Assembly (NCBI RefSeq): GCF_008365295.1
Contig: NZ_CP043505.1
Coordinates: 2,728,001 to 2,792,000, forward strand
Length of the DNA stretch: 64,000 nucleotides
DNA from: Agromyces intestinalis
GTDB taxonomy: Bacteria; Actinomycetota; Actinomycetes; Actinomycetales; Microbacteriaceae
Reading direction: 5' to 3'
How positions within the stretch are numbered: position 1 is the first letter of the stretch; every line of letters begins with the position of its first letter. Positions 25,466 to 35,800 of this stretch are shown here, piece by piece. The translations under genes and the position numbers were made by a program. The notes beneath the pieces are model-generated. The model was given only the letters and a program-made list of their open reading frames with translations. It was not told the DNA's origin and made no database searches.

Positions 25466-27580
25466 GTGGCACAAGACGTGCTCACCGACCTGAGCAAGGT
25501 CCGCAACATCGGCATCATGGCCCACATCGATGCCGGCAAGACCACCACCACCGAGCGCATCCTGTTCTACACGGGCGTCAACCACAAGCTCGGCGAGACG
25601 CACGACGGCGCCTCGACGACCGACTGGATGGAGCAGGAGAAGGAGCGCGGCATCACGATCACGTCTGCCGCCGTGACCTGCTTCTGGAACAAGAACCAGA
25701 TCAACATCATCGACACGCCCGGCCACGTCGACTTCACCGTCGAGGTGGAGCGTTCGCTGCGCGTGCTCGACGGCGCGGTCGCCGTCTTCGACGGCAAGGA
25801 GGGCGTCGAGCCCCAGTCCGAGACCGTGTGGCGTCAGGCCGACAAGTACAACGTGCCCCGCATCTGCTTCGTCAACAAGATGGACAAGCTGGGCGCCGAC
25901 TTCTACTTCACCGTCGACACCATCGTCAGCCGTCTCGGTGCCAAGCCGCTCGTGCTGCAGCTGCCGATCGGCGCAGAGAACGACTTCATCGGCGTCGTCG
26001 ACCTGATCGAGATGCGCGCGCTGGTGTGGCCGGGCGATGCCAAGGGCGACGTGACCATGGGCGCCAAGTACGAGGTCCAGGACATCCCCGCCGACCTCGT
26101 CGAGAAGGCGCAGGAGTACCGTCAGGTGCTGCTCGAGACCGTCGCCGAGACCGACGACGCGCTGCTCGAGAAGTACTTCGGCGGCGAGGAGCTCACGATC
26201 GCCGAGATCAAGGGCGCCATCCGCAAGATGGTCGTCAACTCCGAGATCTACCCGGTGCTGTGCGGTTCCGCGTTCAAGAACCGCGGCGTGCAGCCGATGC
26301 TCGACGCGGTCATCGACTACCTGCCGTCGCCGCTCGACGTGCCGGCCATCGAGGGTCGCAACCCGCGCAACGAGGACGAGATCATCGAGCGTCACCCCGA
26401 CGCCAACGACCCGTTCGCGGCGCTCGCGTTCAAGGTCGCCGTGCACCCGTTCTTCGGTCGCCTCACCTACGTGCGCGTGTACTCGGGCCACCTCGACTCG
26501 GGTGCCCAGATCGTCAACTCGACGAAGGGCAAGAAGGAGCGCATCGGGAAGATCTTCCAGATGCACGCCAACAAGGAGAACCCGGTCGACTCGGTGACGG
26601 CGGGCAACATCTACGCCGTCATCGGCCTGAAGGACACGACCACGGGCGACACGCTGTGCGACCCCGACAACCAGGTCGTGCTCGAGTCGATGACCTTCCC
26701 CGAGCCGGTCATCGAGGTCGCCATCGAGCCGAAGACCAAGGCCGACCAAGAGAAGCTGGGCACCGCGATCCAGAAGCTCGCCGAGGAAGACCCGACGTTC
26801 CGCACCGAGCTCAACCCCGAGACCGGCCAGACGGTCATCAAGGGCATGGGCGAACTGCACCTCGACATCCTCGTCGACCGCATGAAGCGGGAGTTCAAGG
26901 TCGAGGCGAACGTCGGCAAGCCCCAGGTCGCGTACCGCGAGACCATCAAGAAGACGGTCGAGCGCCACGACTACACCCACAAGAAGCAGACGGGTGGTTC
27001 GGGCCAGTTCGCGAAGATCCAGTTCAAGCTGGAGCCGCTCGAGGTCGAGGGCGACAAGAACTACGAGTTCGTCAACGCCGTCACCGGTGGCCGCGTCCCG
27101 CGCGAGTACATCCCGTCGGTCGACGCCGGCTTCCAGGACGCCATGCAGTACGGCATCCTCGCGGGCTACCCGATGGTCGGCGTCAAGGCGACCCTCACGG
27201 ACGGTGCGGCGCACGACGTCGACTCGTCCGAGATGGCGTTCAAGATCGCCGGCTCGATGGGCTTCAAGGAGGCCGCTCGCAAGGCCGGCCCCGTTCTGCT
27301 CGAACCGCTGATGAGCGTCGAGGTCCGTACTCCCGAGGAGTACATGGGCGACGTCATCGGCGACCTGAACTCGCGCCGCGGCCAGATCCAGTCCATGGAG
27401 GACGCCGCCGGTGTGAAGGTCGTGCGTGCGCACGTCCCGCTCTCGGAGATGTTCGGATACATCGGCGACCTGCGGTCGAAGACCTCGGGCCGCGCCGTGT
27501 ACTCGATGGAGTTCGAGAGCTATGCGGAGGTCCCGAAGGCTGTGGCCGACGAGATCGTCCAGAAGAACAAGGGCGAGTGA
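25466..27580 (+). CDS. fusA: elongation factor G
   Basis: A 704-residue translocase GTPase. P-loop [12 protein letters not shown] near residue 18, DTPGH switch II and NKMD base-recognition motif are all present, as are domains II-V ([11 protein letters not shown] in domain [19 protein letters not shown] in domain V). GTG start with GGAGG 7 bases upstream. Third gene of the str operon. Confidence 0.98.
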   Translation: MAQDVLTDLSKVRNIGIMAHIDAGKTTTTERILFYTGVNHKLGETHDGASTTDWMEQEKERGITITSAAVTCFWNKNQINIIDTPGHVDFTVEVERSLRVLDGAVAVFDGKEGVEPQSETVWRQADKYNVPRICFVNKMDKLGADFYFTVDTIVSRLGAKPLVLQLPIGAENDFIGVVDLIEMRALVWPGDAKGDVTMGAKYEVQDIPADLVEKAQEYRQVLLETVAETDDALLEKYFGGEELTIAEIKGAIRKMVVNSEIYPVLCGSAFKNRGVQPMLDAVIDYLPSPLDVPAIEGRNPRNEDEIIERHPDANDPFAALAFKVAVHPFFGRLTYVRVYSGHLDSGAQIVNSTKGKKERIGKIFQMHANKENPVDSVTAGNIYAVIGLKDTTTGDTLCDPDNQVVLESMTFPEPVIEVAIEPKTKADQEKLGTAIQKLAEEDPTFRTELNPETGQTVIKGMGELHLDILVDRMKREFKVEANVGKPQVAYRETIKKTVERHDYTHKKQTGGSGQFAKIQFKLEPLEVEGDKNYEFVNAVTGGRVPREYIPSVDAGFQDAMQYGILAGYPMVGVKATLTDGAAHDVDSSEMAFKIAGSMGFKEAARKAGPVLLEPLMSVEVRTPEEYMGDVIGDLNSRRGQIQSMEDAAGVKVVRAHVPLSEMFGYIGDLRSKTSGRAVYSMEFESYAEVPKAVADEIVQKNKGE

Positions 27581-27619
27581 GTTCCTTCAGGGAATTCTGC
27601 CTGGGAGCGCAGCCCGACC

Positions 27620-27645
27620 GGGTCGCGTAACATATAACACACACC
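27620..27645 (+). promoter_or_regulatory. possible tuf promoter
   Basis: The AT-rich stretch TAACATATAACAC (about 27627-27641), unusual in this GC-rich region, contains a TATAAC -10-like box about 75 bases before tuf. No clear -35 is visible. A separate tuf promoter inside the str operon is common. Confidence 0.45.
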
Positions 27646-27710
27646 CCGTAGCCCACCGAGCGCAATCCGGCGCCCGGCGAGGTTGCATGTAGTCCTGAGG
27701 AGGACCCACA

Positions 27711-28904
27711 GTGGCTAAGGCCAAGTTCGAGCGGACCAAGCCGCACGTCAACATCGGAACGATCGGTCACGTCGACCACGGCAAGACCACGCTCACCGCG
27801 GCGATCTCCAAGGTCCTGGCCGACAAGTACCCGTCGGCGACCAACGTGCAGCGCGACTTCGCGTCGATCGACTCGGCTCCCGAGGAGCGCCAGCGCGGCA
27901 TCACGATCAACATCTCGCACGTCGAGTACGAGACGCCGAAGCGCCACTACGCGCACGTCGACGCCCCGGGTCACGCCGACTACATCAAGAACATGATCAC
28001 CGGTGCGGCTCAGATGGACGGCGCGATCCTCGTGGTCGCGGCGACCGACGGCCCGATGGCCCAGACGCGTGAGCACGTGCTGCTCGCCAAGCAGGTCGGC
28101 GTGCCCTACCTGCTGGTCGCGCTGAACAAGGCCGACATGGTCGACGACGAGGAGATCCTCGAGCTCGTCGAGCTCGAGGTCCGCGAGCTGCTCTCGTCGC
28201 AGGGCTTCCCCGGCGACGACGCTCCGGTCGTTCGCGTTTCGGGCCTCAAGGCGCTCGAGGGTGACGAGAAGTGGACCCAGTCGGTCCTCGACCTCATGGA
28301 GGCCGTCGACGAGTCCATCCCCGACCCGGTGCGCGACAAGGACAAGCCGTTCCTCATGCCCATCGAGGACGTCTTCACCATCACCGGTCGTGGCACGGTC
28401 GTCACGGGTCGCGCCGAGCGCGGCACGCTGAAGATCAACTCCGAGGTCGAGATCGTCGGCATCCGCCCGACGCAGAAGACCACGGTCACGGGTATCGAGA
28501 TGTTCCACAAGCAGCTCGACGAGGCGTGGGCCGGCGAGAACTGCGGCCTCCTCCTGCGCGGCACCAAGCGTGAGGACGTCGAGCGCGGCCAGGTCGTCGT
28601 GGCCCCGGGCTCGATCACCCCGCACACCGTGTTCGAGGGCACCGCGTACATCCTCTCGAAGGACGAGGGCGGCCGCCACAACCCGTTCTACGCGAACTAC
28701 CGTCCGCAGTTCTACTTCCGCACCACGGACGTCACCGGCGTCATCACGCTGCCCGAGGGCACCGAGATGGTCATGCCCGGCGACACCACCGACATGACGG
28801 TCGAGCTGATCCAGCCGATCGCTATGGAGGAGGGCCTCGGCTACGCCATCCGTGAGGGTGGTCGCACGGTCGGTGCCGGTACGGTCACCAAGATCGTCAA
28901 GTAG
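27711..28904 (+). CDS. tuf: elongation factor Tu
   Basis: A 397-residue GTPase that delivers aminoacyl-tRNA. [19 protein letters not shown] and NKAD motifs are intact. GTG start after GAGGAGG. It is followed by a strong terminator, so the str operon ends here and is separated from rpsJ by about 10 kb of surface-protein genes. Confidence 0.98.
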   Translation: MAKAKFERTKPHVNIGTIGHVDHGKTTLTAAISKVLADKYPSATNVQRDFASIDSAPEERQRGITINISHVEYETPKRHYAHVDAPGHADYIKNMITGAAQMDGAILVVAATDGPMAQTREHVLLAKQVGVPYLLVALNKADMVDDEEILELVELEVRELLSSQGFPGDDAPVVRVSGLKALEGDEKWTQSVLDLMEAVDESIPDPVRDKDKPFLMPIEDVFTITGRGTVVTGRAERGTLKINSEVEIVGIRPTQKTTVTGIEMFHKQLDEAWAGENCGLLLRGTKREDVERGQVVVAPGSITPHTVFEGTAYILSKDEGGRHNPFYANYRPQFYFRTTDVTGVITLPEGTEMVMPGDTTDMTVELIQPIAMEEGLGYAIREGGRTVGAGTVTKIVK

Positions 28905-28923
28905 GTTCGCCTACACCGATCCT

Positions 28924-28957
28924 GAGAGGGGTCGGGCCTTCGGGCCCGGCCCCTCTC
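28924..28957 (+). terminator. tuf terminator
   Basis: A 15-bp stem (GAGAGGGG, T-G wobble, CGGGCC) capped by a TTCG tetraloop (28939-28942), starting 20 bases after the tuf stop. Confidence 0.85.
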
Positions 28958-28991
28958 GTCGTACCCGGATCAGGTGGCGAGCCTCCGTTCC

Positions 28992-29020
28992 GTGACATTG
29001 CCGCACGGGATCGGTAAAGT
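28992..29020 (+). promoter_or_regulatory. promoter of beta-helix surface protein
   Basis: GTGACA (28992-28997), 17 bases, TAAAGT (29015-29020), ending 29 bases before the ATG at 29050, where GGGGGG serves as RBS. Confidence 0.6.
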
Positions 29021-29049
29021 CGAACGCGACGTCGAACTGGGGGGTATCG

Positions 29050-32000
29050 ATGCTTGCACGACAGCGGACGTGCTCGGATGACTCGAAGCAACGCTCGCCG
29101 GGAGGCTCGACGTCGACCCGCGTGACGGCCGTCGGAGTCCTCGCGCTCGCGCTCCTGGTCGCGCCGACCACCGCGGCCAGCGCGGCCGACGGCACCGATC
29201 ACGACGGTGCGCCGGCTGCGACGCAGGCGCTGGCGGAGCCGGGAGGTGCCGCCGATCCGGCAGAAGAGCCGGCACCCGAGGCATCTGAAGAGCCCGCGCC
29301 CGAGGTATCCGATGCACCGGTGCCCGAGGCATCCGACGATCCCGTGCCCGAGGAATCCGATGATCCCGTGCCCGAGGAATCCGATGATCCGGTGCCCGAG
29401 GCATCCGCACCTCCTGTCGCGTTCCAACCGCCGATCGCGGCGGAGACGGCCGAGCCGGTCGCACCTGCCGAGCCCATCGCCGCGTCGGCGGCTCCCGCTG
29501 CGGTTGTTGCGGCGGCGATCGCCCCGGAGGCGCTCGTCGGCTTCGACGACGCCGTGCTGGCCGATTCGCTCGCGATCGCATGGTACGGCGAGACCGACCC
29601 GGGGACGCGCGTCACGTTCCTGACCGCGCTCGCACAGGCGCCCGCCGGTTCCACCATCCACATCGACAACACGCCGGGCACCGCGTTCCGCTTCACGACG
29701 GCGGCGTTCGCCCGCTCCCAGCCGGTGACGATCGATGCCGCGCAGCAGACGCAGCTCTTCTTCGCGCGGTTGAACTTCACCGGTGACGCGCTGACGTTCA
29801 CGCCGAACATCGTCCTCACCCCGACCGCCAACAGCCAGATCACGGTGAACGTGACATCGACCAGCCCGCCGACGATCACCGGGCTGCAGGTCGCCAACGA
29901 CCCGGTGACGCCGCGCACGGGCGGAACCGCCGTGAACCTCAACGCGACCGTCGGTGCGACGGTCGCCGGGCTCACGACGCTCGGGATCGCCACGGGCGCG
30001 AACCTCGCAACCTCGAGCGGCGCGAACGTCACCGGCGCATCGATCACGGGCGCGACGAACGGCATCATCACCACGGCGGCGAACGCGAGCCCCGGGGCGC
30101 AGGTCGCCGGTGCCGTGATCGAGGCAGCGACGCTCGGGATCTCGCTCGGTGCGACGACTGGGGCGTCGATCATCGGCACGACGATCACCGGTGCGGTGAA
30201 CGGCATCACTCTGCTGAACTCGAGCGGAGCGACGATCGCCGACACCACGCTCACCGGGGTCACGAACGGTGTCGTCACGACGGCGACGAACGCCGGTCAG
30301 GGTGCGCAGGTGAGCGGGGTCGTGATCGAGGCGGCGACGCTCGGCATCTCGCTCGGCGCGACGACGGGGGCGTCGATCTCCGACGTGGAGATCACCCGCC
30401 TCGGCGACCCGACGACCAACGCCGGGATCCTCGGCATCAACGTGGCCAATGCGAGCGCCGTCACCATCGTGGGCGCGACCGTGCAGGGCTTCCGCAGCGC
30501 GGTGCTGGTCGCGGCAGCGAACAACGCCGCACCCCTCGTGATCACCGGCAGCGAGTTCGACGGATTCGTCACCGGGATCAGCATCGGATCGACCGTGGAC
30601 GCGGTCGTCACCGACGTCACCGTGCGGGGTCGGACGAATGCCGCCGGGGCGATCACGACGATCGCCGTCGAGATCTCGACCAACGCATCGCCGACGGGGT
30701 CGGCGACCGTGACCGGGCTCCGGGCCGAAGGGGTGCGCAGCGGTGTGGTCGTTCCCGTCGCCAACACGTCGGCCGGCATTCGTGTTGAGGACAGCGAGGT
30801 CACGATCGCGCCCGGCACCTCGGGGTTCGGGGTCAACCTCGGCGGTGCGTCCCAACCGGTCGTGCAGGACGTGACCGTCACCGGCCCGGGAACGGCGCCC
30901 ACGAACACCGGCATCACGACGGCGCGCTCGAACGGTGCGACCATCGACCGCGTCGTCGTCGACGCGCTCACCAACGGCATCTTCTCGACGCGGGTCGCAG
31001 GGTTCCCCGCGGACCGACTGGCCGGCCCCACGATCACGAATGCGACGATCACCGACGTCGTGGTCGGCGTGTACTTCGGCCAGACCGACGGCGCGGTGCT
31101 CCGCGACAGCGTCATCACGGGGAGCGGCGACGGGGTGTTCGGCCACGAGAACGAGAACGTCACCGTCGAGCGGGTCTCCTATACGAGCACGGGCGGCTCC
31201 CAGACGGTCTGCCCCTCGGGCCAGAACAGCGTCGTGCGGTTCTATTACACGAACGGGCTGGCGGTGAGCGAGGTGGCCGGTGCAGGCGCGAGTCAGGGGC
31301 TCTACCTCGACATGACCACCCGCGTCGTGGCCGAACACCTCGAGTTCTCGGGGATGACCTGCTGGGCGCTCGCCTACGCGGAGGGCGCGACCGGGGTCGT
31401 GATCCGCGACGCGTTCGTGCACGACAATCTGGGCGGCATCGCGAACTTCACGATGAACCCCACGGCGACGCCTCCCGACCAGCGGATCGTGAGCAGCGAC
31501 ATCCTGATCGAGGACAGCACGTTCGCCACCACTCCGGTGGGGATCCACCTGCCGCTCGGCGCGTTCGACGTCACGTTCCGGAACAACTCCGTGAGCGGCG
31601 CAACGAGTCACGTCATCACCGCGCAGCCGGCGCACGACGTGACCGTCGAGGGCAATCGCATCGACTTCACGGCGCCCGGCGCCGACCCTGCCGTCCCGCC
31701 GGCAACGCCGCAGGCGGCGATCTTCGTGACGACGACCTGGTTCAACCTCGACACGCAGTCGGCGTCGAGCTCGGGCATCAGCGTGGTCGACAACGTGTTC
31801 ACGGGGGACGGGCCGTTCGTCGGTGTCGGGTCGGTGAGCACCGTCGATCTCGGCACCCCGCTGGCGCCGCCGAATCCGAGCGCCGAGCGCACGCTGCGCG
31901 ACACCGTCGAGGTCTCGGGCAACGCCTTCCCGACCGACTCCACCGCGATCGTGACGGTCGCCAACGCCGAGCAGGGCGAAGACGCCGACGCGACGAACGA

Positions 32001-32745
32001 GCTGATCGACGGCGTCGTGGCTGTCGATGCCCGGGATGCCAACGACTGGGGTTCCGAGTGCGGGCCGCGCGAGACGCTGACCGGGTACGACGGCGGCGGG
32101 GCGTACATCCACCCGGTGGCTGCGACGCAGGTGCTGTACCCCCAGCTGTGCGACGGGGAGCCCGCCATCGAGGTGAGCGGCATCCCGCACTGCACGCCGA
32201 CCGGCGGATACTTCGACTACCGCATCCTGTTGACCGGCTACATCCAGGCGCCCGCCGGGCCGATCGCCCTGATCTGGTGGAGCGACGAGACCTACCTCGC
32301 GCGCGACACCACGATCGACCCGGCCGACACCGAGGCGCTGCTGGCCGACGGTGCGTTCGGTGTCGATGACGTGGCGGTGCCGTCCGACTGGGCGCCGGGA
32401 CAGGAGATCACCGGCACCGTCGGCATCCCGATGTACTTCCACGACCACCTCGACGTGCTGCCGACGGTCGAGGCGCGCATCAATCCATCCGATGCGTTCC
32501 GGTTCCCGCAGCCCGACCTCGCCTCCGAGCCCTGCGCGGCGCCGACCAACGGCGGGACGGTCCCGGGCGGCACAGGCGTCCCGGGCGGCGCAGGCGTCGC
32601 AGGCAGCACAGGCGTCGCCGCCACCGGGGTGGAGACGGGTGGTGCGACTTGGCTCGCTCTGGCGGTGCTTGGAGCCGGAACCCTGCTCCTCAGCGGGCAT
32701 CGACGGACGAGTCGGCGGCGGACCCGTCCAATCTCGAGGCCTTGA
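29050..32745 (+). CDS. secreted beta-helix surface protein with C-terminal anchor
   Basis: A 1231-residue envelope protein. The signal peptide lies within the first 45 residues ([21 protein letters not shown]). A Pro/Glu/Ser/Asp-rich stalk with 24-nt repeats (about 75-120) follows. Residues about 250-900 are repetitive, short, Thr/Val/Asn-rich strands (GASITGATNGIITTA, VIEAATLGISLGATTG), typical of a right-handed parallel beta-helix. Residues about 1030-1160 form a module shared with the next surface protein. A PGGTGVPGGAGV linker, the degenerate sorting-like motif VAATG, a hydrophobic helix (WLALAVLGAGTLLLS) and a basic tail end the protein. Beta-helix proteins often bind or cleave polysaccharides, but no catalytic residues can be assigned. 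Confidence 0.8.
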   Translation: MLARQRTCSDDSKQRSPGGSTSTRVTAVGVLALALLVAPTTAASAADGTDHDGAPAATQALAEPGGAADPAEEPAPEASEEPAPEVSDAPVPEASDDPVPEESDDPVPEESDDPVPEASAPPVAFQPPIAAETAEPVAPAEPIAASAAPAAVVAAAIAPEALVGFDDAVLADSLAIAWYGETDPGTRVTFLTALAQAPAGSTIHIDNTPGTAFRFTTAAFARSQPVTIDAAQQTQLFFARLNFTGDALTFTPNIVLTPTANSQITVNVTSTSPPTITGLQVANDPVTPRTGGTAVNLNATVGATVAGLTTLGIATGANLATSSGANVTGASITGATNGIITTAANASPGAQVAGAVIEAATLGISLGATTGASIIGTTITGAVNGITLLNSSGATIADTTLTGVTNGVVTTATNAGQGAQVSGVVIEAATLGISLGATTGASISDVEITRLGDPTTNAGILGINVANASAVTIVGATVQGFRSAVLVAAANNAAPLVITGSEFDGFVTGISIGSTVDAVVTDVTVRGRTNAAGAITTIAVEISTNASPTGSATVTGLRAEGVRSGVVVPVANTSAGIRVEDSEVTIAPGTSGFGVNLGGASQPVVQDVTVTGPGTAPTNTGITTARSNGATIDRVVVDALTNGIFSTRVAGFPADRLAGPTITNATITDVVVGVYFGQTDGAVLRDSVITGSGDGVFGHENENVTVERVSYTSTGGSQTVCPSGQNSVVRFYYTNGLAVSEVAGAGASQGLYLDMTTRVVAEHLEFSGMTCWALAYAEGATGVVIRDAFVHDNLGGIANFTMNPTATPPDQRIVSSDILIEDSTFATTPVGIHLPLGAFDVTFRNNSVSGATSHVITAQPAHDVTVEGNRIDFTAPGADPAVPPATPQAAIFVTTTWFNLDTQSASSSGISVVDNVFTGDGPFVGVGSVSTVDLGTPLAPPNPSAERTLRDTVEVSGNAFPTDSTAIVTVANAEQGEDADATNELIDGVVAVDARDANDWGSECGPRETLTGYDGGGAYIHPVAATQVLYPQLCDGEPAIEVSGIPHCTPTGGYFDYRILLTGYIQAPAGPIALIWWSDETYLARDTTIDPADTEALLADGAFGVDDVAVPSDWAPGQEITGTVGIPMYFHDHLDVLPTVEARINPSDAFRFPQPDLASEPCAAPTNGGTVPGGTGVPGGAGVAGSTGVAATGVETGGATWLALAVLGAGTLLLSGHRRTSRRRTRPISRP
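29316..29410 (+). repeat. 24-nt repeats coding for a DDPVPEES stalk
   Basis: Near-identical 24-nt units (gatcccgtgcccgaggaatc and variants) encode Asp/Pro/Glu/Ser repeats in the N-terminal stalk of the beta-helix protein. Confidence 0.8.
30115..30382 (+). repeat. 207-bp offset duplication in beta-helix
   Basis: A stretch of about 60 bp starting at 30115 (gtgatcgaggcagcgacgct) recurs at 30322 with few changes, an offset of exactly 69 codons. Both encode VIEAATLGISLGATTGASI. This points to an in-frame duplication of helix coils. Confidence 0.75.
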
Positions 32746-32749
32746 TGTG

Positions 32750-32779
32750 CTGACAGATCCTCAAGTGGCGGGCTAGTCT
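32750..32779 (+). promoter_or_regulatory. promoter of vWA adhesin gene
   Basis: CTGACA (32750-32755), 18 bases, TAGTCT (32774-32779), upstream of the GTG at 32813, which is preceded by GGGGGGAG. Confidence 0.55.
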
Positions 32780-32812
32780 TCGGAAGATGGTGTCGTTCGG
32801 GGGGAGCGGCGA

Positions 32813-35800
32813 GTGACAGGAACGCAGATCCGGAGGGCACGGGTCGGCCTGCGCTCGCGCGGCCGCGCCCGATCACTGGTCCTGGTGACCGTTCTCGCGC
32901 TGATCGGCGGGTTCGCGGTCGTCGGGTCGGTCGCGGGCGATCCGGCGGCACCGCCTGCCGCCGCGGACCCGCCTGACCCGGTGAGCGACCCGCCGGTGCT
33001 CGATCCTCCGGTCCTCTTCGGACCGAACGACGCGACCCTGCGCGTCTTCGTAGGCTCCGACCGGCTCGCGAACGGCACCGGTGAATCGCCGCTGGCCGGG
33101 GTCACCCTGGCGCTCTCGAACACCCAGGGCGGGCCGCTGATCGCTCAGCCATGGGCGACGTGCGAATCGAATAGCGCGGGTGTGTGCACCTTCACGGTGC
33201 CGATCGGTCCCGGCGGTGTCGCCGAGTACACCTCCCTGTGGGTGCGGCAGACGGGATCACCGGCCGGCTACTTCGCGAACCCCTCGTTCGGCACCGGCAC
33301 CACCGGCGCGACGCAGACCGACTACACGTTCCCGACGCCGAGGCTGCGCGCTGGGGCGACGTACGACAGCGGCAGCGCCTACACCGGCCGGACGCCCGGC
33401 GGTGATCAGCCGGATGCCGCCTTCATGACCCTGACGACCGAGGCCACGTCCTCGATCGCGCGCTCCTCGGGCGGAGTCTGGCAGGTGTCGCGCACGAACC
33501 CAGCGCCCCTGGCCAAATGCGGTGTGAACATCGCCGTGGTCATCGACCTCTCGGCATCGGTCAATCCGTCGCTTCCCGAGCTGAAGAGCGCCGCGACCCA
33601 GACCGTGCAGGCGCTGGTCGGCACGCCCTCATCCGTGGCGTTGTTCACCTTCGGGACCAACGCGCCCCGCCAGGCGGGCGAGAACATGCCGCTGACGCCC
33701 GTGTCCACCCAGGCGGGCGCGAACACGGTGATCGCGAAGATCAACGGGTACCCCGCCCTCACCAACCAGGCGACGAACTGGGACCGCGGGCTCGCCCAGG
33801 TCGGCAACGGATTCGACATCGTCATCGTGCTCACCGACGGGAACCCGACCAGATCCGAACCCGGTGCGGTCGGCCCCGGCAGCACGACGCGCTTCAAGGA
33901 GATCGAGAACGGCATCTTCTCGGCCAACCGCATCAAGGCGGGCACGAACTCGACCGGCACGGTGGGTCAGCGCATCATCGCCGTCGGTGTCGGCGATGCG
34001 CTCGCCTCCGCGAACGCCCGGCGCAACCTGGCCTCGATCTCGGGCCCGACGCCGTATCCGACGACCGGATTCGACTACATCGCCACGCCCGACTACGGCA
34101 CGGCGGGTCAGATCATGCGCGCGCTCGCGCGCGCGGAATGCCCGGGATCGGTGAGCATCATCAAGCGGGTCGTGAGGCCGGGCGGTACGATCGCGGACGC
34201 GCCGACCGCGGGCGGATGGACCTTCGACGCCTCGGCCGTCGGCGGCACGCTCAACCAGCCGAGCGCGATCACCGATGGCGAGACGGGCGGCGTGAACTTC
34301 GCGATCGACTACGCCGAGGGCGTCGACGTCGCACGGTTCACCGCGGCCGAGCGGATCGGCGACAAACCCGGTTACTCGCTCATCCCGGTGGGCGGGCGGA
34401 ACGCGACGTGCACGACGCTGGACGGCGCCCCGGTGACCGTGACGAACGCCGCGACGGGAACCGGGTTCTCGCTCGACGTGAACAAGCTCGACCAGATCAC
34501 CTGCACGGTCTACAACCAGGCGCCCGAGACCTCGGCCGCGCTGATCGTCAACAAGTTCTGGACCATCAACGGCGGTGCGCGCATCGCCGAGACGAATCAG
34601 CCGAGCGGCCTCAGTGCCGCGCTCGCCGTGAACGGCGCGCCCACCGCGTGGGGCGCCGTGACCAGCGGCTTGGCCACCACGCAGAACCCCATCGTCGCGG
34701 AGACCCGTGACACCACACTGCCGAGGTGCGAGTTCACCGGCGCGACGCTCGGCAGACAGGGCGGCCCGACGGCGCCCTTCGACGGGTCGGAACCCGTGCC
34801 GCTCGTGGTCGGCAGCAACGTCTACGAGATCGTGAACAACTACGAGTGCACGTCACGGCTGACGCTGCACAAGGGCATCCGCAACGGCCCGGGTGATCCG
34901 GCCGGCTGGACCCTGCACGCGGTACTCGGACCCGAGGACCCTGAGAACCCGCTACCACCGAACCCGATCCCAGGGTTCAGCGGCTCGACCGGCGTCAGCG
35001 GTGAGGTGACCCCCGGGGTGGAGTACCTGCTGTCCGAATCGGGCGGGGACCCGAGGTACATCCCGAACGGCTATCAGAGCCAGGATGTCACCCCCGGAGC
35101 GATCGGGTCGTGGGACTGCGAGTTCGTCCACGCCGACGGGTCCACGACGCCCACGACCGACGGCTCCGATGGGGACGTCAGTATCGGCATCGGCCTGGAC
35201 CTGGACTGCTCGCTCGACAATCTGACTGCGGCGTTGACGCTCAGCAAGATCGTGAACAATGACAACTTCGGCACGGTCGGTCCCGATGCCTTCACCCTGC
35301 GGGCGGTGCCGGTCGGACCCCTTCCGCTCCCGCCGGGTGTCGTTCCGATCGAGGTGACGGGCAGCGAGGCGGGCGCGCTCTCCTGGGTGCGGCCGGAGAT
35401 CGAGTACGAGCTGCAGGAGACCGACGTCGCGGGCTACGAGAGCACCGCGATCGAATGCACCGACAACACGGGCCAGTTCGTTCCGCTCGTGCGCTTCGTC
35501 CCGGCGCGCCTGGCCAACATCCAGTGCCGGTTCACGAACGACGACCTCCCGGCGAACATCATCATCACGAAGGAGGCGGTCGGGTTTCCGGATGCTACGC
35601 CGCGGCCGTACACGTTCTCGGGCAACTGGTCAGGCGGCGGGAGCTTCACGATCCAGGCGCCGGGCGACGGCACCCTGACCGACGAGGTCTTCGAGAACGT
35701 CGCACCCGGCAACTATTCGGTCGAGGAGGTGACGGCTCCCGATTCGGTGCTCACGGCGCTGTCCTGCAACATCCAGGGCGAGGACGTGCTGTTCGACACC

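Noticed and set aside
28897-32700. 1267-codon minus-strand frame opposite the beta-helix gene
   Set aside because: Low-complexity Arg/Asp/Val-rich translation; the plus strand has signal peptide, repeats and anchor.
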